Of a stretch of DNA of 64,000 nucleotides, positions 53,200-63,422 are shown in pieces. Within the stretch, counting starts at the first letter, position 1. Every line of letters begins with the position of its first letter. The DNA lies in assembly GCA_016786615.1 (NCBI GenBank), contig JAEUVX010000015.1, forward strand, positions 186,001 through 250,000. The letters are read 5' to 3'. The position numbers were made by a program, and so were the translations under genes. The notes beneath the pieces are model-generated. The model was not told the DNA's origin and ran no database searches. It saw nothing but the letters and a program-made list of their open reading frames with translations. Origin of the DNA: Flavipsychrobacter sp. (GTDB lineage: Bacteria > Bacteroidota > Bacteroidia > Chitinophagales > Chitinophagaceae).

Positions 53200-53895
53200 T
53201 TATTCTTTTTCAAACACTCCACGCCATACCAACGCAGCCAATACCCCACCAACAATTGGTGCTACTATAAATAACCACAACTGCTGCATTGCCTTACCTC
53301 CTGCAAATATTGCCGGCCCGAAACTGCGTGCCGGATTTACAGATGTGCCTGTTATAGGTATAGCTACCAAATGTATCAGCACCAATGTAAGGCCTATTGC
53401 CAAGCCTGCCATAGTACTGTTTCCCCATTTAGATGTTGTTGCAAATATTACAAAGAGGAATAAAAACGTAAGCACTGCCTCTACAATAAACGCAGACTGC
53501 ATACTATAGGCCCCTAAATAACCCTCACCCCAGCCATTTGACCCAAGTGCCCACTCGCCCATTGAAAAGCCCGGCATGCCACCTTGAATAGCGTACAAAG
53601 TACCCGCTGCAGCTGTTGCTCCTAAAAACTGTGAAATAATATATCCTACTGCCTCTCCTATGCTCATCTTACCACCAACAACCATGGATATTGTAATGGC
53701 AGGATTGATATGGCAACCACTGATAGGCCCGATTGCATAAGCCATTACTACTACTGCTACCCCAAATGCTAATGAAATACCTAACAATCCGATGCCCGCC
53801 GGCCCTGTAGCTGATATGCCTGATACTACTGCTGCACCACATCCAAACAACACCAAACAAAATGTACCGATAAATTCGGCAAGGTTCTTTTTCAT
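53200..53895 (-). CDS. aqpZ: Aquaporin Z-type water channel
   Basis: Protein of 231 residues with six membrane helices and the two NPA boxes (SGCHINPAITI, SVNPARSFG), each in its pore half-helix. The Arg after the second NPA is in place; the narrow water-specific filter of AqpZ is plausible. Monocistronic. Confidence 0.95.
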   Translation of the reverse strand: MKKNLAEFIGTFCLVLFGCGAAVVSGISATGPAGIGLLGISLAFGVAVVVMAYAIGPISGCHINPAITISMVVGGKMSIGEAVGYIISQFLGATAAAGTLYAIQGGMPGFSMGEWALGSNGWGEGYLGAYSMQSAFIVEAVLTFLFLFVIFATTSKWGNSTMAGLAIGLTLVLIHLVAIPITGTSVNPARSFGPAIFAGGKAMQQLWLFIVAPIVGGVLAALVWRGVFEKE

Positions 53896-53999
53896 ATTGC
53901 AAAGTTTTAGTTGATATCTAAAGTATCACTAAACTAATGCAAATACAATCTGTTAATAATATATTAATCCACAATAAGAAATAGTTCTACACCGAATAG

Positions 54000-55556
54000 T
54001 TAACCCTCCAGGTATCTGATTGCAGCCTCAAGGCATCGTTCACCATCAATAGCAGCACTTACAATACCACCTGCATAGCCGGCACCTTCGGCACAGGGAT
54101 ACAAACCTTTGATTTGTGTATGTTGTAAGGTCTCTTTATCGCGTGGTATTCGAACGGGCGAACTGGTACGCGATTCCGTTGCAACAAGTATTGCCTCATT
54201 GGTAAAATAGCCACGCATCTTTTTCCCGAAATCAATTACCGCTTTACGAAGCGCCTCGTTTACTTCTTTAGGCAACACATCTTTTATAGCAGCACTGTGT
54301 ACACCCGGCAGGTAAGAACAATCCGGTAATGCAGATGAAACTTTATTGTCTGTAAAATCGCCCATACGCTGTGCAGGAGCTACTAATTTTCCTCCACCTA
54401 TTTTATATGCCTGCCGCTCTACCATCTCCTGATAGTGCATACCGGCCAGTGGACCTGTAAACCCATACTTTGCAAAGTCTTTTTCATCTACAGATACTAC
54501 CGTGCCAGAATTGGCATACGGATTATTACGTTTAGACGGCGACCAACCATTTACTACCACTTCACCATGGTCGGTAGCAGCGGGCGCAATGATACCACCC
54601 GGGCACATACAGAAAGAAAATACACCTCTGCCATACTCTTGTGCTACTACACTGTAACTTGCTGCAGGCAAATGTTCATCTCTTACTTTACAATGATACT
54701 GTGCCTGGTCTATTATCAACTGCGGATGCTCCACACGTACGCCTAATGCAAATGGTTTGGATTCTACTTCAATGCCTTTATTGTGCAAAAGCGTAAATAT
54801 ATCTCTTGCAGAGTGTCCGGTTGCAAGTATTACTATCCTTGTATCAATGGTAGTACCATCTGCCGTTTTTACTGCTTTGATACTATCTTTTTCAAGAACT
54901 ATATCTGTCAGCTTCTTACCAAACAGCACTTCACCTCCACATTCAATAATGGCCTCCCGCATTGCAGTAATAATATGTGGTAGTTTATTGGTGCCTATAT
55001 GCGGATGTGCCTCGTACAGTATATTATCGTCTGCACCAAAATGGCGAAATAGCTGCAGAATACGTTGTACGTTGCCACGCTTGGTACTGCGTGTATAAAG
55101 CTTACCATCGCTGTATGTACCTGCCCCACCTTCACCAAAACAATAGTTCGATTCAGGATTCACAACACCTTCTTTATTCATGGCTGCCAAATCCCTGCGC
55201 CTGCTGCGTACGTCTTTACCACGCTCCAGTACTATCGGCTTATACCCAAGATTTATGGCTCTTATAGCAGCGAACAAACCTGCGGGCCCTGCACCAACGA
55301 TTACTATATGAGGCTTGTTAGTTACATTTTGCAGTTCAGGGTCAAAAGCAGCTAACGGCTGTACAGCCTCATTAATAAATACCTGCAATTGCAATATTAC
55401 ACTTGGCTGTTTGCCCCTTGCGTCTATCGACTTTTTGATGATGTGATAGCCAGTGATTGATTGTTTATCAACGCCGGCCTCTTCTGCAATATAACGATTG
55501 ATGCTGCCCTCTGCAGCTTCGTGCGGTAATACCGAAACGGAAATTTGTTTTATCAT
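54000..55556 (-). CDS. FAD-dependent dehydrogenase (COG2509-like)
   Basis: Protein of 518 residues. A small N-terminal domain (about 1-95) precedes the nucleotide-binding GAGPAGLFAAIRAINLG (P-loop) and FAD motifs; SNYCFGEGGAGTYSDGKLYTR and SVVAQEYGRGVFSFCMCPGG are family blocks, and ILATGHSARD closes the second Rossmann part. Family members are uncharacterised oxidoreductases. Not fused to anything else. Confidence 0.85.
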   Translation of the reverse strand: MIKQISVSVLPHEAAEGSINRYIAEEAGVDKQSITGYHIIKKSIDARGKQPSVILQLQVFINEAVQPLAAFDPELQNVTNKPHIVIVGAGPAGLFAAIRAINLGYKPIVLERGKDVRSRRRDLAAMNKEGVVNPESNYCFGEGGAGTYSDGKLYTRSTKRGNVQRILQLFRHFGADDNILYEAHPHIGTNKLPHIITAMREAIIECGGEVLFGKKLTDIVLEKDSIKAVKTADGTTIDTRIVILATGHSARDIFTLLHNKGIEVESKPFALGVRVEHPQLIIDQAQYHCKVRDEHLPAASYSVVAQEYGRGVFSFCMCPGGIIAPAATDHGEVVVNGWSPSKRNNPYANSGTVVSVDEKDFAKYGFTGPLAGMHYQEMVERQAYKIGGGKLVAPAQRMGDFTDNKVSSALPDCSYLPGVHSAAIKDVLPKEVNEALRKAVIDFGKKMRGYFTNEAILVATESRTSSPVRIPRDKETLQHTQIKGLYPCAEGAGYAGGIVSAAIDGERCLEAAIRYLEG

Positions 55557-55586
55557 ACGCGTTAGGTTTTTATCCTAAAAGCCTGA

Positions 55587-55620
55587 TAAACAAAGGGATG
55601 TTGCAACATCCCTTTGTTTA
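55587..55620. repeat. Perfect 34-base palindrome after dsbD
   Basis: Arms 55587-55603 and 55604-55620 are exactly complementary with no spacer. It adjoins the dsbD stop; on the minus strand no T-run follows, so it may be a 3'-end protection or pausing element rather than a classical terminator. Confidence 0.6.
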
Positions 55621-57723
55621 TTATTTAGTACTGTTTTTATACTTCTCTTTTACTTTATCAAGATGGTCTATAAACTTCTGAACGTTAGGGTCGTAACCAT
55701 ACCCTTCATCTGCCAGTTTATTCCCGTTTTCATCTATATAAAAATAGAATGGTTGTGAATTGGCTCCAAATTGTGATGCCTGCAGGTCTTCATTTCTATC
55801 TCCCACTGTCACTACATCAGCACCCAATATCTTAGAGTAATACTGCTGTTCTTTGGGTAAATCTTTTTTATCGTAATCGCAATACAGTGATGCAACGATA
55901 AAATCTTCTTTCAGGCGTTTTGCAACCTCCGGTTTACTCCATACCTGTGCTTCCATCTTACGACAGTTTACACAGTTGATACCTGTAAAGTCGAGCATGA
56001 TTGGCTTCTTTAAAATCTTTGCTGCAGCCAATGCTTCTTCATATTCAAAATATGTAACCAAGCCCAGGTTTTTCACCACAGGTGGTTCGTAAATACGCAT
56101 TTCTTCTACATACTTTACAGGAGCTGCAGCACCGTTTGCTGTTGTTGTATGGGTTGCAGTACCTGTTCCACCACCTTCGCTCAATACAAAATCCTGTGTA
56201 CCCATTGGTGGCACAAACTGGCTCATACCATTAAGTGGTGCTCCCCACATGCCCGGCACCAGGTACACAGCAAATGAGAACATCGTAATGGCAAGAAATA
56301 ACCTGAATAATCCTACATACTCCTGCCCGTATAAATTTTTTGGAGGAGCATCGTCATGAGACAGTTTCAATTTACCTAACAGATATATACCTAACAGCAC
56401 AGATAGCACTATCCATATAGCTATGAATATTTCCCTGTCAAGCAAACGCCAGCCCATGGCGAGGTCTGCATTCGAAAGGAATTTTAATGCCAGCATCAGT
56501 TCTATAAAACCAAGTGTTACTTTCACCTGGTTCATCCATCCGCCACCTGTAGCCATTTTATTGAGCATCCCGGGGAATATGGCAAATAATGCAAACGGCA
56601 ATGCCAACCCTACCGAGAAGCCAAACATACCTATTGCTGGGCCTACAAGGCCACCCTTACTTGTAAGTACCAATAACGGACCAACAATAGGGCCTGTACA
56701 TGAGAAAGAAACAATAACAAGCGTAAGCGCCATAAAGAAGATACCGCCGAAGCTGCTCATACCTGCTTTCGAGTCTGTCTTGCTTGTCCACGATGATGGT
56801 AAAGTAATTTCGAATGCACCTAAGAAAGAGATGCCGAATATTACAAAAATGGCAAAAAAGAAAAGGTTTGCTATCCAGTTTGTAGAAAGGTTATTTAACG
56901 CGTTGGCACCAAATGTTGCAGATATCAATACACCTAACAGTGTAAATATGATAATGATTGAAAGCGAATAATAAATAGCATTTCGGATACCTTCTGCACG
57001 GCTCTTACTTCTTTTAGTAAAGAAACTAACCGTGATAGGAATCATGGAATACACACATGGCGTAAGTACTGCCAGCAGGCCACCACCTAATGCAGCAAAG
57101 AACAGCCATAGTAAAGATTTTTGTTCGCCTTGCTTATTGCCTCCGTCTTTATCTCCACTGCCTGCACCTGTTGCAGGAACTATCTCAGTTTTTTTTTGTG
57201 TATCTGCGGGTGCAGCTACAGCAGTATCTTCTGTTGATGCAACTACAGGGTTTGGCAATTCAGGGTCATTCACCTCTACACTGAATTTCTTTGTTTTAGG
57301 AGGCAGGCATCCCTGGTCGTTACAAGTCATGTATTCATACTTACCTGTAATCTTACCATTTGTATCCACAGTAACGGGTACTATGTAATCTACATTTTTA
57401 TAATAGTGAACCGTACCGATATCTTCTATCGTTTCGTCAATCTTCTTACCTTTTTCAGTAACCTTACCACTTGCTTTATAGCGTGTAGATTTATCTAAAC
57501 GAAAATCCGGCGGCAGGAAACTACCATCTCCACCAGGGTCTAATGAATAGATATGCCAATCATTTTTTACATCAACATGAAAAACCAGGTCATACTGGTT
57601 ACCTTTTTTCTTTTTAGCAGTGATAGTCCATGCAGTAGGGTCTTCTATCATTTGCGCAAAGACAGGAGATACTACTAATAAGCTGAAAATACTCAGCAAG
57701 ACAAACCTCAATCTGGTAATCAT
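55621..57723 (-). CDS. dsbD: Thiol:disulfide interchange protein DsbD
   Basis: Protein of 700 residues: signal peptide (to about PVFAQ, 24), N-terminal alpha domain (WTITAKKKKGNQYDLVFHVD ... CNDQGCLPP), a linker, a transmembrane part with eight helices (about 205-480) containing the essential Cys in TPCVYSMIP and SFSCTGPIVGP, and a C-terminal thioredoxin-like domain with INCVNCRKM. It relays electrons from thioredoxin to the periplasm. Length normal for the family. Confidence 0.93.
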   Translation of the reverse strand: MITRLRFVLLSIFSLLVVSPVFAQMIEDPTAWTITAKKKKGNQYDLVFHVDVKNDWHIYSLDPGGDGSFLPPDFRLDKSTRYKASGKVTEKGKKIDETIEDIGTVHYYKNVDYIVPVTVDTNGKITGKYEYMTCNDQGCLPPKTKKFSVEVNDPELPNPVVASTEDTAVAAPADTQKKTEIVPATGAGSGDKDGGNKQGEQKSLLWLFFAALGGGLLAVLTPCVYSMIPITVSFFTKRSKSRAEGIRNAIYYSLSIIIIFTLLGVLISATFGANALNNLSTNWIANLFFFAIFVIFGISFLGAFEITLPSSWTSKTDSKAGMSSFGGIFFMALTLVIVSFSCTGPIVGPLLVLTSKGGLVGPAIGMFGFSVGLALPFALFAIFPGMLNKMATGGGWMNQVKVTLGFIELMLALKFLSNADLAMGWRLLDREIFIAIWIVLSVLLGIYLLGKLKLSHDDAPPKNLYGQEYVGLFRLFLAITMFSFAVYLVPGMWGAPLNGMSQFVPPMGTQDFVLSEGGGTGTATHTTTANGAAAPVKYVEEMRIYEPPVVKNLGLVTYFEYEEALAAAKILKKPIMLDFTGINCVNCRKMEAQVWSKPEVAKRLKEDFIVASLYCDYDKKDLPKEQQYYSKILGADVVTVGDRNEDLQASQFGANSQPFYFYIDENGNKLADEGYGYDPNVQKFIDHLDKVKEKYKNSTK

Positions 57724-57801
57724 GTTTTATGCTTTACGAGTAAAGAAACGTAGTTCGTTCCGTACGTTGGGTAACAAATGTTACTTTAAGAAAATTTTAT
57801 G

Positions 57802-58494
57802 TTAGTTCATTTTAGCAAATGCCTCCAATATAGCCCTGCCATCTACGTTATGCAGTTCATTGCTACAGGCACGTTCCGGGTGAGGCATCATACCAAATAC
57901 GTTGCGGCCTTCGTTACAGATACCTGCAATATTGTTTGTTGTACCGTTAGGATTTGAATTGATATGCACTTCGCCGTTTTCATCACAATAACGGAAAACG
58001 ATTTGGTTATTGGCAGTCAGCTTTGCTATTGTAGCTGCATCTGCTACATAACGCCCTTCACCATGTGCTACCGGTATTTTCAGTGCTTTTGCACCCGCAC
58101 TTTTACCTACAAAATTTGTGTCAGTTTCAGCTTTGATGTACACATTTTTGCATGTAAATTTCTGATGGTCGTTCAATAGCAAACCACCCGGCAACAAACC
58201 AGACTCGCACAGTATCTGGAAACCGTTACAAACACCCAATACTTTACCACCCTTATTGGCAAACTTTATCACTTCTTCCATCAGCGGGCTGAAACGTGCC
58301 AATGCACCGCAACGCAGATAATCGCCGTAAGAAAAACCACCCGGCAATACAATACAGTCTTCTGTATTGAAAGCACTCAGGTCGTTGTCTTTATGCCACA
58401 GCATCACTACTTCCTGTTTCAAATCATCCTGTAAAGCATGCATCATATCCCTATCGCAGTTCGAGCCCGGGAAAACAACAATTCCGAATTTCAT
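57802..58494 (-). CDS. purQ: Phosphoribosylformylglycinamidine synthase subunit PurQ
   Basis: Protein of 230 residues, a class I glutamine amidotransferase. Nucleophile C89 lies in GVCNGFQILCE, and the His of MPHPERA completes the triad. It feeds ammonia to PurL in de novo purine synthesis. The start follows from the FGIVVFPGSNCDRD block. Gap to the membrane gene is 21 bases. Confidence 0.96.
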   Translation of the reverse strand: MKFGIVVFPGSNCDRDMMHALQDDLKQEVVMLWHKDNDLSAFNTEDCIVLPGGFSYGDYLRCGALARFSPLMEEVIKFANKGGKVLGVCNGFQILCESGLLPGGLLLNDHQKFTCKNVYIKAETDTNFVGKSAGAKALKIPVAHGEGRYVADAATIAKLTANNQIVFRYCDENGEVHINSNPNGTTNNIAGICNEGRNVFGMMPHPERACSNELHNVDGRAILEAFAKMN

Positions 58495-58515
58495 TATTTG
58501 TAGTTAATATTTTAG

Positions 58516-59499
58516 TTAGTTGACCGTCAATTGGCAAAACACCAAAAGCAGCAGGGAAAAATAAAACGCAAAATTACTAAACCATTTAGTTTTTTCAACC
58601 ATAAGTGCAGGTGTTACTATAACACTTATTGCCGGCATAACCACAACCCATATACTTTTTTCTGTTATATCTGTTCCGACACATACCAAAATGGATAGAA
58701 AAAATGTGGTTGCAATGGTTGTCCACATACGGCGGATATATACGCCTCCCCTTATCAACCACTCCTGCAAAGCATAGATTCCCATAACAAACAGCACCAA
58801 TATAGCTACAATGGTACCGAATACATAAAGCGGGTCTTTAATATTACCGGGCAATGACAATCCTATATGTGGCATATATCGCATGGTATCCAGCTTATCG
58901 AACAGGAATAAAGTACCTGCATACAGGTACACAGGTGTCAGAAAACCAATAATAGCAACTGCCCATTCGCCGGGGTTAAAACTCCTGAGTAATAACAAAG
59001 CCGCAAAAATCACGAAAAAATAAGCCACCGCCTGAAAATGTAGTAATGCTGCCACGCAAAATAAAAAGCCGGCATTGTACACCTGCATCCTTGGCTTATT
59101 AGTATGATGAAAGCCGAGCAATAAATCTATTCCGCCGATAATGCACCAGTTCAGTAATAGTACCTCACTGAAATAGGTAAACTCAGGTAATAATGACGTA
59201 AATACTATGTATAAAAATGCAGTTGTATAATTAGGTTTACCTGCCAGATGGTGATTTACAAATACACTGTTCAGGTAGATTGCCTGTGCAAATATCATCA
59301 GTGCGGCAAACATAGTATATGCAAATGCATTACCACGAAGCACGAAGCTCAATGTATTAACTACGGCCTGAAACAATACATGATGCTCCGGCACAAAAGG
59401 CACAGCAGGGCTACCTAACGCCTGCAACTTTGCAATAAGTGTGAAAATCAGTAATATAATAACAGTGTAAGGGCTGTTATTGCGAATTAATTGGAGCAC
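58516..59499 (-). CDS. DUF6427-type polytopic membrane protein
   Basis: Membrane protein of 327 residues with about nine hydrophobic segments, starting LIRNNSPYTVIILLI, as in DUF6427-type Bacteroidota proteins. GTG 59499 is the only start, with an in-frame stop directly upstream. The preceding gene ends 15 bases before. Function unknown; the LVFCQLTVN end is unremarkable. Confidence 0.75.
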   Translation of the reverse strand: MLQLIRNNSPYTVIILLIFTLIAKLQALGSPAVPFVPEHHVLFQAVVNTLSFVLRGNAFAYTMFAALMIFAQAIYLNSVFVNHHLAGKPNYTTAFLYIVFTSLLPEFTYFSEVLLLNWCIIGGIDLLLGFHHTNKPRMQVYNAGFLFCVAALLHFQAVAYFFVIFAALLLLRSFNPGEWAVAIIGFLTPVYLYAGTLFLFDKLDTMRYMPHIGLSLPGNIKDPLYVFGTIVAILVLFVMGIYALQEWLIRGGVYIRRMWTTIATTFFLSILVCVGTDITEKSIWVVVMPAISVIVTPALMVEKTKWFSNFAFYFSLLLLVFCQLTVN

Positions 59500-59514
59500 T
59501 CAGCTTATTTTGGG

Positions 59515-60960
59515 CTAAAATACAATTTTGGCAAAGCAGATTTGCCTTTTCCTTAAACATGGCACAACAATTTCTCTGGCAGCTACCTGTTTTGCCTGTC
59601 GGGGCATCCAGTCAGCATCGTCATTACTCCTGGCAGTAGTCAACGCCTGAATTGATATTTTTCCATCCCCATCGAGGCTGGCAAGCTGCACCCGTGAACG
59701 GGTTGTATTGAAATCATTGAATAAAAATCCCAACGCGCCGCCGGTATTTACCATAGCAAATGATGAAAACATCCCGCCATCTTCCTGAGAGTATTGGTCT
59801 TTCCTCACAAACGAACGCCATTGGCGTTGCCCGTCAGCATCATAAGACATAGCAATAATATCCCTGTAGTTATACTCTCTTACCGATGCTCCCATTGTAG
59901 GATAGTAAAATGAGTAATAACCAAAGCCCGGAGAATAGCTGTTCCTTGTAGTTACAAAATAGTCTTCTGCTATCAATACAAAGCCGCCATCATTTTTCAC
60001 TATCAGGTTGCGTACCTGATAGTCGCTGAAGGCACGCTTTTTATTTTTATCACTTGCTAAAGCATTATCGTTAAATGCAATGAATTTTGCCGGTTCATAA
60101 CTACCGGTTTTCAGATTGTAATATGCATACAGCACACCTTCATAAAAGCCATTCTTTTTATCGGAGTAAAAGCCTGCTATGTACACTTTATCATTTGTAT
60201 TATCCAGCTTCATGTATGTACCTGCAGCATACATAGCATTCAGCGGAAGCTCTTTAGCGGTAAACCTGCGCTCATCCTGTGGCAATACAAGCAAGAACAA
60301 CTGGTCGGCATAGCTACGGCTACCCGTAGGGGTATATGCAGACATGTAGAAAGTGCCATCATTATGCAGCAACCCCTCTCCTACTTCCACATCGTTTTCG
60401 GCAGTAAAAGAAGTATGGCATTTACTTAATACTGATAGCTGGTCATCCAGCCACGTACAGTCGGCATTTACAACATTACCCTTGGTTGATGCCTCATATA
60501 CAATTATCCTTTTTTTATCCTCCGATACTGCCATTCGGAAGTAACTCCTCGCATTACCGAAGAAGGGCTGCTTGGCTGCATCTATTACAACAGGGCGTTT
60601 TTGCAGCAGGCCCTTATCATTCAGCAAAGCGGCATATTGCGTCAGCTTTCCTCCTTCTGCAGACTGATAAAAGACAATCATATGGTCTGTGAATGTTACA
60701 AACTTTGTATCATATACTTTGCCCGAAAAGAAATCCAGCACAACGGTTGCAGTTTTTTCCATGTTGTCATCATAAGCATCCAGATAATATCCGTTCGCGT
60801 TGCTGCGATATATATATTGCAGCCCGTTTATCTTCCCTGCAATGGCATAGTCGCCTGCACGCCAGTCGTAATTTTCATAGGGTGTATAGAATACCTCCTG
60901 TGCGTAGGTAGTTTGCAGCGCAAGAACAATAAATGCTGCCAGAACTTTCAACATTTTCAT
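59515..60960 (-). CDS. Secreted hypothetical protein, beta-propeller-like
   Basis: Protein of 481 residues with a signal peptide (MKMLKVLAAFIVLALQTTYAQ). The mature part has repeating strands with Y-x-A-x-x motifs (YIAGFYSDKKNGFYEGVLYAYYNL) and looks like a propeller. ATG 60960 is chosen over TTG 60990. It follows the DCC gene by 45 bases; no function recognised. Confidence 0.7.
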   Translation of the reverse strand: MKMLKVLAAFIVLALQTTYAQEVFYTPYENYDWRAGDYAIAGKINGLQYIYRSNANGYYLDAYDDNMEKTATVVLDFFSGKVYDTKFVTFTDHMIVFYQSAEGGKLTQYAALLNDKGLLQKRPVVIDAAKQPFFGNARSYFRMAVSEDKKRIIVYEASTKGNVVNADCTWLDDQLSVLSKCHTSFTAENDVEVGEGLLHNDGTFYMSAYTPTGSRSYADQLFLLVLPQDERRFTAKELPLNAMYAAGTYMKLDNTNDKVYIAGFYSDKKNGFYEGVLYAYYNLKTGSYEPAKFIAFNDNALASDKNKKRAFSDYQVRNLIVKNDGGFVLIAEDYFVTTRNSYSPGFGYYSFYYPTMGASVREYNYRDIIAMSYDADGQRQWRSFVRKDQYSQEDGGMFSSFAMVNTGGALGFLFNDFNTTRSRVQLASLDGDGKISIQALTTARSNDDADWMPRQAKQVAAREIVVPCLRKRQICFAKIVF

Positions 60961-61005
60961 ATACCCAAATGTAGCAGGTAATATTGACAAAAACAGGTTA
61001 AAAAA

Positions 61006-61416
61006 TCAATCAAGGAAACGATGCTGCTGTTCTTTGGCAGGCACCATACATGTATCTTTCTTACCAAACCATTTGTACCTGTTTTTCGCTACGAAGTTGT
61101 AAACAGCATCTCTGATAAATCGGGGTATTACTAATAGTATAACAGCAAGTTTATAAATACCACCAAACAAAATAAGTGTATGTAATGCGGCATCCGATTG
61201 TACGTATATCTTATCCTTATGCCATAGTAATATACTATCCGGCACAATGGTATGCTTTTCTCTATACCTATGCAGTATTTGTTCTCCTGCTCTGGATTGT
61301 AAGGACGCGAACCTGAAAACCTCTTTTTTGTCTTTTCGTATCACATACTGCACACTGGCATTACACAGGTTGCATACCCCATCAAAGTATAGTATCGGAT
61401 TGTTTGTAGTGTCCAT
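61006..61416 (-). CDS. DCC family thiol-disulfide oxidoreductase (DUF393)
   Basis: Protein of 136 residues with the family signature FDGVCNLCNASVQ near the N terminus (Cys at about 15 and 18), then HRYREKHTIVPDSI and DAALHTLILFGG. Soluble, thioredoxin-like. It overlaps the lipoprotein stop by 1 base (TAATG). Confidence 0.9.
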   Translation of the reverse strand: MDTTNNPILYFDGVCNLCNASVQYVIRKDKKEVFRFASLQSRAGEQILHRYREKHTIVPDSILLWHKDKIYVQSDAALHTLILFGGIYKLAVILLVIPRFIRDAVYNFVAKNRYKWFGKKDTCMVPAKEQQHRFLD

Positions 61417-61673
61417 TACCGTTGTGAGGAATCCGGTGGAGGTATTGTAAGCCTGTAAGCATCCACTATAGAATCTGCTTTTGCCTTCACTTCTATAGAC
61501 ATACGGCGGTCAAGGTCTTCTTCGGCCTGCCTGTTCAGCTCATCCATTCTTGTTGCAATAATAGAGTCGGCCTTTGCTACTATTTCCTTTTTAGTCATCA
61601 CCCGTTCTTCCTTCTTACAAGCAGCCATACCTGCAACCAGCAGCATACCCGTTATTATAATTGCGCCTTTCAT
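61416..61673 (-). CDS. Small lipoprotein with predicted coiled coil
   Basis: Protein of 85 residues: lipoprotein signal ending MAAC (Cys about 20), then a charged coiled-coil segment (KKEIVAKADSIIATRMDEL ... EEDLDRRMSIEVKAKAD). Translationally coupled to the DCC gene; both may act at the envelope. Function unknown. Confidence 0.7.
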   Translation of the reverse strand: MKGAIIITGMLLVAGMAACKKEERVMTKKEIVAKADSIIATRMDELNRQAEEDLDRRMSIEVKAKADSIVDAYRLTIPPPDSSQR

Positions 61674-61840
61674 CAACTAACTATTTATCAACACACAAAG
61701 GTATTATAATATGCAGCTTAAAAAATGCTGAAAATGACAATCCGCAGCTTATAAAAACACATTATTTTTCAAATATTTAAGGGTTTATTGTACCAATTGT
61801 ACCATTTGAAGCAGGAATTGCGGAAATTTACATAGAACCC

Positions 61841-62497
61841 ATGCGGCCGTACGGTATATACATATTAATTTTCCTATCCCTTTTGGCTAACAGCAATAAG
61901 AGCTATGCCCAGCCAAAAGGCAATGACACTATTTTGCTGGGGGGTATTGTAGTAGGTGCCGATACATTTGCCATGGTTTATCTTGATGATTTTGAAAAAA
62001 CAGGTAAACTACCCCGCCACCTTGCACGCAAACGCGCTGCTTACGACAGGCTCAGGTATAATATCTACAAGGTTTATCCTTATGCCATTATAGCCGCAGA
62101 GGTACTGAAGGATGTTGATGTAAACCTTGACAAATACCAAAACGATAAAAAGAAACGCAAAGAATACCTGAAAACAATTGAAAAAGAACTGAATAAACGC
62201 TTTAAAGGCGAACTTGAAGAGTTGACCATTACCCAGGGGCAGCTGCTGGTAAAGCTCATAAACAGGCAAACCGGCAAAAACTGTTATAGCATTATCAGAG
62301 AATTGAAAGGCGGTTTTTCTGCCGTGGTATGGCAATCCGTAGCATTAATATTCAGCAATAACCTGAAGCGGGAATACGACCCTTATGACCGCGATAAAGA
62401 AATTGAGGCTATAGTTGCCGACCTCGAGGCTAATTATTACTATAAATATAAGTATCAGCGCCAGAATGCACTGATGCACGCCAAACGAAAAACCTGA
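61841..62497 (+). CDS. DUF4294 protein (envelope, signal peptide)
   Basis: Protein of 218 residues: signal peptide (to about SYAQ, 24), then a basic helical domain with KLPRHLARKRAAYDRLRYN, LKTIEKELNKRF and QGQLLVKLINRQTGKNCY. This matches the Bacteroidota DUF4294 pattern by eye. Upstream is 164 bases with no other gene; unknown role. Confidence 0.75.
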   Translation: MRPYGIYILIFLSLLANSNKSYAQPKGNDTILLGGIVVGADTFAMVYLDDFEKTGKLPRHLARKRAAYDRLRYNIYKVYPYAIIAAEVLKDVDVNLDKYQNDKKKRKEYLKTIEKELNKRFKGELEELTITQGQLLVKLINRQTGKNCYSIIRELKGGFSAVVWQSVALIFSNNLKREYDPYDRDKEIEAIVADLEANYYYKYKYQRQNALMHAKRKT

Positions 62498-62554
62498 TAT
62501 TGTTTTTACATGGTTGTATAAATTGTCATGATGATAGTATTCTATCTATATTAA

Positions 62555-62562
62555 TACCTTTG
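62555..62562 (+). promoter_or_regulatory. Putative -7 element before bshB1
   Basis: TACCTTTG lies 22 bases before the bshB1 start; no TTTG with the normal spacing was found, so the promoter call is partial. Confidence 0.4.
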
Positions 62563-62584
62563 CAACCTAATAATTCAACACGTA

Positions 62585-63316
62585 GTGAAACTTCATCTTT
62601 TAGGTATTGCAGTACACCCCGATGATATAGAGCTGAGTGCCGCAGGCACACTCATCAAACACGCCCGAATGGGGCAAAAAGTGGGCATTATAGACCTTAC
62701 AAGAGGGGAACTTGGCACACGCGGCACACCCGAACTAAGGCTTGAAGAAGCTGCTGATGCTGCCCGGATAATGGGCATGGCAGTACGCGAAAATCTGGGT
62801 ATGCGCGATGGCTTTCTTACAAATGACGAAGCGCACCAGATGCTGCTCATACAATACATACGCAAATACCGACCCGAAATAGTGATTGCAAATGCTATAG
62901 CAGACCGCCACCCCGACCACGGCAAGGCAGGCAAACTGATTGCTGACGCATGTTTCCTTTCAGGATTGAGGAAAATAGAAACTACCCTTGACGGCACACC
63001 GCAAACAGCATGGCGCCCCAAAAGGGTGTATCATATGATACAGGACCGTTTTACAGAACCTAGCTTTATAGTGGATGTAAGCGATACCCATGCAACCAAA
63101 ATGGAGGCAATAAAGGCATATAAAAGCCAGTTTCACGACCCCAACTCATCCGAACCACTTACCTATATATCTCGCGGGGGGTTTCTTGAAAGTATCGAAG
63201 CACGGGCTATGCTGCTTGGCAAACGTATAGGCGTACAGTACGGAGAGGGCTTTGTAAGCGAAAACGTACCCGGTGTAGCTGATTTAGATAGCCTGAAACT
63301 GCCTGAATTGGCATAA
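62585..63316 (+). CDS. bshB1: Bacillithiol biosynthesis deacetylase BshB1
   Basis: Protein of 243 residues, LmbE/PIG-L family. Zinc ligands are in AVHPDDIELS (H11, D14 region) and in ADRHPDHGKAG. It removes the acetyl group of GlcNAc-malate in bacillithiol synthesis, the low-molecular-weight thiol of many Firmicutes and Bacteroidota. GTG 62585 start, with residues KLHLLGIAVHPDD following. bshA and bshC are not in the window. Confidence 0.92.
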   Translation: MKLHLLGIAVHPDDIELSAAGTLIKHARMGQKVGIIDLTRGELGTRGTPELRLEEAADAARIMGMAVRENLGMRDGFLTNDEAHQMLLIQYIRKYRPEIVIANAIADRHPDHGKAGKLIADACFLSGLRKIETTLDGTPQTAWRPKRVYHMIQDRFTEPSFIVDVSDTHATKMEAIKAYKSQFHDPNSSEPLTYISRGGFLESIEARAMLLGKRIGVQYGEGFVSENVPGVADLDSLKLPELA

Positions 63317-63394
63317 TTTTCAGCGACAGGATAGGAAAACAACGTTTTTTGAAATTATTTTTTCGATTTTGTCTTTTTAGTTTTGATTTTTTAC

Positions 63395-63402
63395 TACCTT
63401 TG
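63395..63402 (+). promoter_or_regulatory. Putative -7 element of rpmB
   Basis: TACCTTTG, exact match to TAnnTTTG, 20 bases before rpmB. The nearest TTTG (63368-63371) is 23 bases upstream, slightly long for the -33 spacing. Confidence 0.5.
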
Positions 63403-63422
63403 CAGTCCTAAATTTAAAAAGA

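Noticed and set aside
56423-56971. 182-codon plus-strand ORF opposite dsbD
   Set aside because: Antisense of the DsbD membrane region; no independent signal.
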